This document shows, in pieces, positions 58,380 to 64,000 of a stretch of 64,000 nt of DNA; position 1 is the stretch's first letter, and each line of letters opens with the position of its first letter. Location: the NCBI RefSeq assembly GCF_020164595.1, contig NZ_JAIQZE010000013.1, positions 38,070 through 102,069 on the forward strand, written 5' to 3'. Below the pieces are notes generated by a model. That model did no database searches. It had not been told where the DNA came from and worked only from the letters and a program-made list of their open reading frames with translations. The translations under genes were made by a program, and so were the position numbers. This DNA comes from Psychroflexus longus (GTDB lineage Bacteria > Bacteroidota > Bacteroidia > Flavobacteriales > Flavobacteriaceae).

Positions 58380-58934
58380 ATGAATAAACTTGAACTTATT
58401 CTCCTTGCAATTGTTATAGCATCTAACAATCTATCCTTTTCGTTTGGGCTTGGTGCTTTGGACACTAAAAAATACCATTTGAGGATTGTTATCATTTTTA
58501 TTCTTGTAGAATTTACTGTTCCTCTAGTGGGTTTATATATAGGTCAATTTGTAAGTTCGTTTATAGAGAGCTATTCCAAATTAATTGGAGGTTTGATTTT
58601 GGCAGGATTTGGAATTTATACCATCATTTCTGCTTACAGAACTAAAAAACAAAGAAAAGACTCTTTAGAATTTATCACTTCCATCAAAGGTTTACTGCTT
58701 GTGGCACTCGGACTGAGTCTGGATAATCTTCTCGTGGGATTTAGTCTTGGTCTCGGCGGGGTTTCTCCATTAAAACTAGCATCTATTATCGCGTTCTTTT
58801 CTGGTATATTTTCTTTTATTGGACTCAAGACCGGGAAATACGTGAAAGATAAATTTGGTAAATACGTTCAGGTCTTCGCCGGTATTGTTTTAATTGTTTT
58901 GGCTGTCATTAATTTTCTAGACACGCCTTTTTAA
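58380..58934 (+). CDS. MntP-like membrane transporter with a changed first Asp motif, 184 aa
   Basis: Six TM-segment protein, two repeats of three. The second repeat has LGLSLDNLLVGFSLGLGG, matching the MntP motif (L-D-N/A). The first repeat reads IASNNLSFSFGLGA; the Asp of E. coli MntP (MSMDAFAAS) is Asn here. MntP exports manganese. With one of the two conserved acidic residues replaced, ion choice or mechanism may differ. The terminator at 58976-59010 follows. Confidence 0.78.
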   Translation: MNKLELILLAIVIASNNLSFSFGLGALDTKKYHLRIVIIFILVEFTVPLVGLYIGQFVSSFIESYSKLIGGLILAGFGIYTIISAYRTKKQRKDSLEFITSIKGLLLVALGLSLDNLLVGFSLGLGGVSPLKLASIIAFFSGIFSFIGLKTGKYVKDKFGKYVQVFAGIVLIVLAVINFLDTPF

Positions 58935-58975
58935 TCTTTTCAAAAAGAGGAAGTGATTTATAGATTTTGAATCAT

Positions 58976-59010
58976 AAAAGGGATTACAATTCAAAATTGC
59001 AATCCCTTTT
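58976..59010. terminator. Bidirectional terminator
   Basis: aaaagggatt (58976-58985) pairs with aatccctttt (59001-59010) after an imperfect inner stem; A and T tracts flank it. It ends both the MntP-like gene and the M14 peptidase gene. Confidence 0.85.
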
Positions 59011-59039
59011 TTAACGTAAATAGCTAAAGTAAAAGTCAC

Positions 59040-61628
59040 TTACTCAGATGGAACATCGATATGCTGGCCTAAAAATAGCGCATTCAGAAACAAGCGATTG
59101 GTTCCATACCACGACCCTCTAAAGTTTGGATTATCAGCAAATAGAACCACTCTCCCCTTCCCTAGTTTGCTTACAATCAAAGAGGCGGAAGGTTTTAAAA
59201 ATTCGTTTAAATTTTTATCGGTGATAAATCCGTCGATATGCGGGTCATCGGTGTATTTTGCTACAGTAGCATAAGGACTTTCACTTGGAGCGATCCAAAC
59301 ACTGCTATTTCTATAAACAGGTAATTTTTCCCGCTGATAACCAAAAGCTAAAGGATGCGTCAAGTCCAGGTCAACCTCAAAAATAGCACCTCCAACGGAT
59401 TTTTTTCCTATATTTTCTGAAGCCTCAACGTAAGGTTTTCTTTCAATTTTCTTATCCTTCTTCTCTTCTGTTTCCTCGTCGCTTTCTTTATCTTCCTCTT
59501 CTTCTAAAAGCCTTTCTTTTACAATCTTATTCTTGATGGCCCATTCGGAAGCATTTCTTATCGTAATTAATGTATTGCCGGAACTTACCCAATTTTTAAT
59601 TTTCTGATGATCGGTAGAATCGAGTTGCTTGTAACTCCCGGAAACCATCACCATCGTATTGTAGCGTTCCCAATTGATGTTTTCAAAATTTCGCATAGGA
59701 ATTTTACTGATGGGCATATCCACCCGAGTGTCCAAAAGATGCCACACCTCTCCGGCTTCGTAGGAAGAAACGCCATCTTCTACCAGCATAAATGCTTCAG
59801 GTTTTTCTAAAGTATTGATATACCGGCTTCCTAAATCTACTCCTGATTTACTATATCCGGTAGTTGCAGATGAGACTTCAACGGAGTATTCATTTGCTGC
59901 ATTTCTTACCAAATTGTATAGAGAATCACCGCTTATACGTTGCTGGCTCACCGGAATCACTAATGTGCCGTAATCAAAATCTTTTTGCTTGCCTTTAATA
60001 GATAATGAAAAAGGCTTGAAGGCAGAAAGTACATTTGCTCCTGCATTTTGCAATCTCCATAAAAGGGCTGGAGAATTGTAAGCGTTCCAGTCCACAAGGT
60101 AAGCGTAGTTCGATTTTTCAACTTCAATATTTTTAAGTTTTAAATCTTCGCGAGTTACTTCTTTTCCTTTTTTAGCTGCTTTTTTTAGTGGAGCATATTC
60201 CAAATTGTAAAAATTGACCAGCGACCAGGCTGAAGCATCATAAAAGACACTATCGGTGTATTCTTCATAAGTTTCGAACATGGTTTGCACCATGCGGTAT
60301 TGTGGCTGCCTGGTAGGCACATAATAAGCGTTCCCAGGACTAAAGGTTTTGCCTTTTGTTTTTACACTTTCTTCAAGTTCGTAGAGCTTGATCCGGTGTA
60401 GCAGAAGTTTATCTATAAAGGCTTTGGTTCTGTTCTCATCATAATCATCACCAAAAACATAGCCTTCAACCTTACTTTTATCGGCATTGGAAATGGCTGA
60501 TTTGAAAAAGCGCTTCTGATAATCGTAAAGCAAATCCTTGTTTTCTACTGCGGCTTTCACTGTGGCCAGACTGGATGTTAATTGATTTCTGATTGTAAAA
60601 GCAAAAGTAATTTCGCCAGTTGGTGTTTCCTGTACATGTCCGCGCGAGCTCGCCTGTTCAAACAAAATACCTAAGCCGCCTTGCAAATCTGGATAAGATG
60701 AACCGTAACCTGGGTAAGTGCCATCAAAAACCTCTTTGGTAAAGTAAAAAGAACCAATAGCATCTAAAGCCTCTACATAATACTCAGCGAACTTATCATT
60801 CAAGGTTGTGTAATTTTCTGCTGGCATGATAGGATCTTTGGAAGCATTGGCTTTCATCGGCTCAAAGAAATAGGTGCTATTGGTTCCCATCTCATGAAAG
60901 TCGGTGACCACATTGGGATACCATTCATGATACCAATTGAGCTTTCCTCTGCTTTCTGGGTGAATGCCGAGTAGCCAGTCGCGATTGAGGTCAAACCAAT
61001 AATGGTTGGTTCTTCCTCCCGGCCAGCGCTCATTATGTTCGGCGTCTGCAGGATCGGCGACCAAAGGGTCGCCTTTAAACATATTTGCCCATTGAGTGTG
61101 GCGGTCTCTCCCGTCTGGATTGATGGTTGGATCGATCATGATGACTGCTTCATTACGGAATTTTTGGATGTCAGCATGTTCTGAAGCTACCAGAATATAG
61201 GCTGATAATAATGCTGCTTCCGAACTGGAGGGCTCATTGCCATGCACGTTGTACCCCAGATTGATAAAGACTGGTAACTCTGATACGTCTACATTGCTAT
61301 TTGGGTCTGTCGACTGAAGGTGCTTCTTCTGAAGTTCAGACAGATTTTCTAAATGGTCCGGATTTGAAACGTTGAGCATAACCAAAGGCCGGTGCTCGTA
61401 GGTCTTCCCATACTGGAGGATTTCAGCTCGGTCTGACACTTCTGCCAGCTTTGTGAGATAGGCAACGATCTGGTCGTGGCGGGTGTGGTGAGAACCCACA
61501 GAATAGCCTAAGAATACTTCCGGACTTGGAATATCAGGATCAAAGGGGCCTTTGTCTTGCAGGAAATAATCCTGCGCCTGAAATTGAAACGTGGCAAGCA
61601 GTAAGAATATTGAAAATATAAACTTCAT
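59040..61628 (-). CDS. M14-family zinc carboxypeptidase, exported, 862 aa
   Basis: Signal peptide at about 1-18 (LLATFQFQA), then a peptidase M14 domain. Zinc ligands are in VHGNEPSSSEA (HxxE) and DFHEMGTN (later His). Between them are PTINPDGRDRHTQW and NHYWFDLNRDWLLG with the substrate Arg, and a catalytic Glu is likely in GILFEQASSRGH. The rest (about 400-860) is a large accessory region with a Glu/Lys-rich segment (LLEEEEDKESDEETEEKKDK). It probably removes C-terminal residues from peptides outside the cell or in the periplasm, for nutrient supply. Confidence 0.88.
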   Translation of the reverse strand: MKFIFSIFLLLATFQFQAQDYFLQDKGPFDPDIPSPEVFLGYSVGSHHTRHDQIVAYLTKLAEVSDRAEILQYGKTYEHRPLVMLNVSNPDHLENLSELQKKHLQSTDPNSNVDVSELPVFINLGYNVHGNEPSSSEAALLSAYILVASEHADIQKFRNEAVIMIDPTINPDGRDRHTQWANMFKGDPLVADPADAEHNERWPGGRTNHYWFDLNRDWLLGIHPESRGKLNWYHEWYPNVVTDFHEMGTNSTYFFEPMKANASKDPIMPAENYTTLNDKFAEYYVEALDAIGSFYFTKEVFDGTYPGYGSSYPDLQGGLGILFEQASSRGHVQETPTGEITFAFTIRNQLTSSLATVKAAVENKDLLYDYQKRFFKSAISNADKSKVEGYVFGDDYDENRTKAFIDKLLLHRIKLYELEESVKTKGKTFSPGNAYYVPTRQPQYRMVQTMFETYEEYTDSVFYDASAWSLVNFYNLEYAPLKKAAKKGKEVTREDLKLKNIEVEKSNYAYLVDWNAYNSPALLWRLQNAGANVLSAFKPFSLSIKGKQKDFDYGTLVIPVSQQRISGDSLYNLVRNAANEYSVEVSSATTGYSKSGVDLGSRYINTLEKPEAFMLVEDGVSSYEAGEVWHLLDTRVDMPISKIPMRNFENINWERYNTMVMVSGSYKQLDSTDHQKIKNWVSSGNTLITIRNASEWAIKNKIVKERLLEEEEDKESDEETEEKKDKKIERKPYVEASENIGKKSVGGAIFEVDLDLTHPLAFGYQREKLPVYRNSSVWIAPSESPYATVAKYTDDPHIDGFITDKNLNEFLKPSASLIVSKLGKGRVVLFADNPNFRGSWYGTNRLFLNALFLGQHIDVPSE

Positions 61629-62003
61629 AAGTCATTGTGTTTTAGAGCTTCATAGTAGCTAATATAAGTATATTTTATTATGGGTAAGTGAATTGAAAAT
61701 GAAGAAATTATTTAGCCAAGGCTTCTGCTGTAACTTTGTCTTTTTAGCGGTCATTTTTGCTAAAAACAGGTAAACAGAATTTGAAAGGATATGAGAGAGA
61801 TTTATTATTTGCACCGTCAATAAAACATATTTTCAAAAACACCCCTTAAACCACATATGAGGTCCGTTATGGACGGTATCTTTTATTAAGCTTGGTTCTC
61901 AATTAAATCTAGTCTACAAATGTTTCATTGATCATGCTTTTACAGTTTGCCATTTCAGATTTAAATAGCCGGTCAAATCTTTTTTAATGCGAGTGCACAA
62001 TTC
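61629..62003. other. Gap upstream of the recombinase
   Basis: No coding region recognised. A small hairpin GTCC-GTTAT-GGAC lies near 61864. No tRNA gene or obvious attachment core was seen. Confidence 0.35.
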
Positions 62004-62031
62004 AAAAATCGCCAGGCTTGGCGATTTTTTT
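62004..62031 (+). terminator. Rho-independent terminator
   Basis: aaaaatcgcca (62004-62014) pairs with tggcgattttt (62019-62029), then more T. Nothing on the + strand upstream explains it, except possibly read-through from 58934. Confidence 0.75.
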
Positions 62032-62208
62032 GTGTTTTGAACCACGGGGGTTGGAAGTGATTGCTAAAGTTTCAGGTGTATTTATCGAAGAAAAATAAGT
62101 CTTACCGGTATCAAATTCAGAAGAAATTATTACTGATTACCAAGGCATTAGACTTATATAATGTTTTTTTGATTTATATTGTATCGTTATTTTAATACTT
62201 CCTTTATT

Positions 62209-63372
62209 ATGAAAACTGTTGTTTTGAAGCCTTTGAAGCATAAGAATATGGATTGTGTAGCGATTCGGTTTGGGTTTGATGCTGAGTTGAAATCGGCTTT
62301 GAGCGGGCTTCCTGATTGCAAATGGACGCAGACGCATAGGTGCTATTATGTTCCTGACTTGGATGCTTCTAAACGGCGACTGATGCGGGTTTTGAACCGT
62401 ACTGACTGGGTGGTGGACTACTCGGCTATGCAGAAGGCTAAAGCTGAACGTCGTATGGAATCGATTTTGAACTCACAGCATCTAGCTGCACTGCAGGATT
62501 ACAGTGAGTATCTGAAAGGGCAACGCAAGAGTGTTTCTACGGTGAATACTTATTCCAACTTTATAGAACTTTTTTTGAAATTTAATAATTCTAAAGCTTT
62601 GACTGACTTGTCCAACAGATCGGTGGAGTTGTTTGCTGAAGGGGTCTTGGCTAAACGCAACTACAGCATAAGCTCGCACAGGCAGGCTATGAATGCGCTA
62701 AAACATTTCTTTAGACTAAATAGTTACCTGAACGTGGAAGTTGAAAAAATTTCGATACCTAAAAAAGACCGGAAATTGCCTGATGTCCTTTCTACGGAAG
62801 AGGTGATTTCTATCTTGCAAGCCACTCGCAACCTGAAACATCGTGCGATCCTGGGTTTGATATATTCTTCCGGGCTGCGCATTGGTGAGCTTTTGAAATT
62901 GAAGCTGGCTGATGTGGATCTTGAAAGGCAGTCGGTCTACGTGAAGTCTGGCAAGGGAAGAAAGGACAGGCATACCACTTTGGGACAGAGTATACAGCCT
63001 TTGCTGCTGAATTATGTACGGACGTATAGACCTGAGCGTTTTTTCTTTGAGGGTGAAAAAGGTATGGCTTATTCTGCCTCATCGGTAAGGGCTTTTTTGA
63101 AAAAAAGTTGCCAATTGGCAAACATCAGGAAAAAGGTTACGCCCCATACCTTGCGGCATAGTTTTGCCACGCATCTGTTGGAGAATGGTGTGGATATTCG
63201 TTATATACAGGAATTACTTGGTCACTCCCGGCCTGAGACGACTATGATTTATACGCATGTAACGGAGAGATCCATCAGTGCTATACAAAATCCTTTGGAT
63301 GTGGCTGTATCTAAGCATAAACAGCTGACTAAGGGTAATCCATCAAGGGGATTGCCTCGTAAATCTTTGTAG
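62209..63372 (+). CDS. Tyrosine recombinase (integrase) with an extra N-terminal domain, 387 aa
   Basis: Site-specific recombinase of the XerC/XerD-like phage-integrase family. Catalytic set: R224 (SGLRIGEL), K249 (KSGKGRKDR), H313 and R316 (HTLRHSFAT), H339 (GHSRPETT), Y348 (MIYTH). A SAM-like core-binding domain lies at about 90-175. An N-terminal region (1-75) holds FGFDAELKSALSGLPDCKWT and THRCYYVPD, a short W...Y-P motif not usual in XerC/D. No integron-type insertion near HxxR. ATG at 62209 is chosen over 62179. Codons are richer in TTG and C/G-ending triplets than neighbours. It stands alone; what it moves is not visible. Confidence 0.88.
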   Translation: MKTVVLKPLKHKNMDCVAIRFGFDAELKSALSGLPDCKWTQTHRCYYVPDLDASKRRLMRVLNRTDWVVDYSAMQKAKAERRMESILNSQHLAALQDYSEYLKGQRKSVSTVNTYSNFIELFLKFNNSKALTDLSNRSVELFAEGVLAKRNYSISSHRQAMNALKHFFRLNSYLNVEVEKISIPKKDRKLPDVLSTEEVISILQATRNLKHRAILGLIYSSGLRIGELLKLKLADVDLERQSVYVKSGKGRKDRHTTLGQSIQPLLLNYVRTYRPERFFFEGEKGMAYSASSVRAFLKKSCQLANIRKKVTPHTLRHSFATHLLENGVDIRYIQELLGHSRPETTMIYTHVTERSISAIQNPLDVAVSKHKQLTKGNPSRGLPRKSL

Positions 63373-63452
63373 TAAATATTTTAGAGCGCATAGGATCTGG
63401 CTATATTTTAGTAAATTTATATATCCAAAACCGACCGAAATCGTTAAAAATT

Positions 63453-63490
63453 AAAGAGTAGTCTTTTCTTCTGAAAGTAGTACTCTTTTT
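63453..63490 (+). terminator. Probable terminator of the recombinase gene
   Basis: AAAGAGTA pairs with TACTCTTT across a longer imperfect stem with CTTT/AAAG inside, then a T run to 63490. Confidence 0.55.
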
Positions 63491-63516
63491 GCATAAAAAG
63501 ACTAGTCTTTTTATGC
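63491..63516. repeat. Perfect 26-bp palindrome
   Basis: Arm gcataaaaagact (63491-63503) is followed at once by its exact reverse complement (63504-63516), no loop. The next bases hold acttc-gt-gaagt. It may be a regulator or recombinase site, or a second terminator; the recombinase lies 120 bp upstream. Confidence 0.7.
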
Positions 63517-63548
63517 ACTTCGTGAAGTCGAATTTACAAAACCCTCAA

Positions 63549-63590
63549 GAGGAAATTAAGTCATCTTTAAGTCAAACTTAATTCTTCCTC
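63549..63590. repeat. Imperfect inverted repeat
   Basis: gaggaa-attaagt (63549-63561) pairs with acttaat-ttcctc (63576-63590) with a 2-nt bulge. Nearby a 10-bp direct repeat cttaagctat occurs at 63643-63652 and 63654-63663. Together with the palindrome at 63491 they make a repeat-rich gap. Confidence 0.5.
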
Positions 63591-63898
63591 AAGTGAAAAT
63601 TACATCTCCAATTGAGTTTATATTTTTAATACACTCTCCATACTTAAGCTATGCTTAAGCTATACTGTAGAATGCCTAGATCTTTTTTATGCTTTCCTTT
63701 GAAAAAGGGGTAATTATAGTGAGTGATTTGAATAATTCTGATTGTTGAGTTCTTTTTTTTTTGGTGAGAAAAAATGTAACATAATTAACATCTTTGAATA
63801 TAAAAGTGATAAAAACATGCGTTTATCCCGTAAATAATTGAATTAAACGTGTATTTTTATCAACATATAACGAGTTGTAAAACATTTATGAGAACCGT

Positions 63899-64000
63899 AT
63901 GAAATTCATATTAACGTTATTTATTGGAATTCTAACTTTGACTTTGAATGCTCAAACGGAAGAAGAAACTGTTATATTTTCAAGAATTGGGGAGTTGAGT
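63899..64000 (+). CDS. Start of an exported protein (3' end outside the window)
   Basis: Thirty-four codons are visible. The signal peptide MKFILTLFIGILTLTLNAQ has cleavage likely after NA-Q, then an acidic start TEEETVIFSR. Too short to name. The upstream gap (63517-63898) is AT-rich; no TAnnTTTG box is convincing. Confidence 0.7.
   Translation, partial: MKFILTLFIGILTLTLNAQTEEETVIFSRIGELS

Noticed and set aside
62209..63372. Integron integrase
   Set aside because: No insertion near the HxxR box typical of IntI, and no attI/attC sites or gene cassettes seen.

Overview
The window comes from a low-GC member of the Bacteroidota, most likely family Flavobacteriaceae. The evidence is the set of family-typical genes (GLPGLI-family proteins, CarboxypepD_reg/TonB-dependent receptors, DUF5686, DUF4301, DUF4837, DUF3050, a DHS-like protein beside speA/speB). 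Several promoters also fit the Bacteroidetes pattern TTG-N18-20-TAnnTTTG, and Shine-Dalgarno sequences are scarce. Most of it is ordinary chromosomal backbone. No prophage, plasmid backbone, transposase or CRISPR array was seen. I cannot assign a genus.

Layout. 1-2750: Fe-S/redox genes on the + strand (end of an Mrp/NBP35 ATPase, NifU-like protein, ferredoxin reductase-like flavoprotein, [2Fe-2S] ferredoxin) closed by an 11-copy TAGTCGG array. 2801-10239: a minus-strand accessory cluster with a TonB-receptor-like barrel protein, four GLPGLI paralogues (one frameshifted twice), two small proteins and a Cys-containing lipoprotein. 10240-11290: RNA-like and repeat-rich intergenic DNA, then a short SSB. 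11357-14225: DUF3050, glutaryl-CoA dehydrogenase and TrmN6. 14215-23173: an MMPL transporter, DUF5686 and the translation cluster frr, pyrH, tsf, rpsB, rpsI, rplM. 23885-30361: a membrane protease, a Ca-binding-type lipoprotein, a GNAT-nitrilase fusion and a polyamine group (speA, speB, DHS-like). 30593-35172: a MORN / DUF2490 / coiled-coil module next to an rRNA pseudouridine synthase. 35234-44258: envelope genes, a TPP-riboswitch-controlled TonB receptor, PEP carboxylase and a DAO-type oxidoreductase. 44305-49032: arfB, DUF4301, a small vitamin-type operon (thiamine-binding-like protein, PnuC, NadR-like kinase) with a large inverted repeat in its leader, and an acyl-CoA dehydrogenase. 49201-55095: anmK, amino-acid dehydrogenase, exbB-exbD-tonB, folC and two tRNA-Val genes. 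55745-61628: a surface lipoprotein, flavin reductase, MntP-like pump and an M14 carboxypeptidase. 61629-64000: a stand-alone tyrosine recombinase with palindromes downstream, and the start of an exported protein.

How the genes fit together. The ExbB-ExbD-TonB operon would energise TonB-dependent receptors such as the one at 37701-40076. That gene has a TPP riboswitch and a terminator in its leader, so it is probably the outer-membrane step of thiamine salvage. The PnuC operon could be the inner-membrane and kinase step for thiamine or nicotinamide riboside. speA and speB convert arginine to putrescine through agmatine. The DHS-like protein beside them lacks the family's catalytic lysine motif, so its step is unknown.

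Best candidates for something undescribed: the 2801-10239 GLPGLI cluster (twice-frameshifted paralogue, an ATA where the start codon should be, and a tiny cationic peptide with a hairpin against its start codon); a 41-bp element built on AACCGTA present at 10486 and, inverted, at 35960; a candidate small RNA at 10262-10416; the 13-bp-arm inverted repeat at 47738-47831; and the MORN/DUF2490 module.
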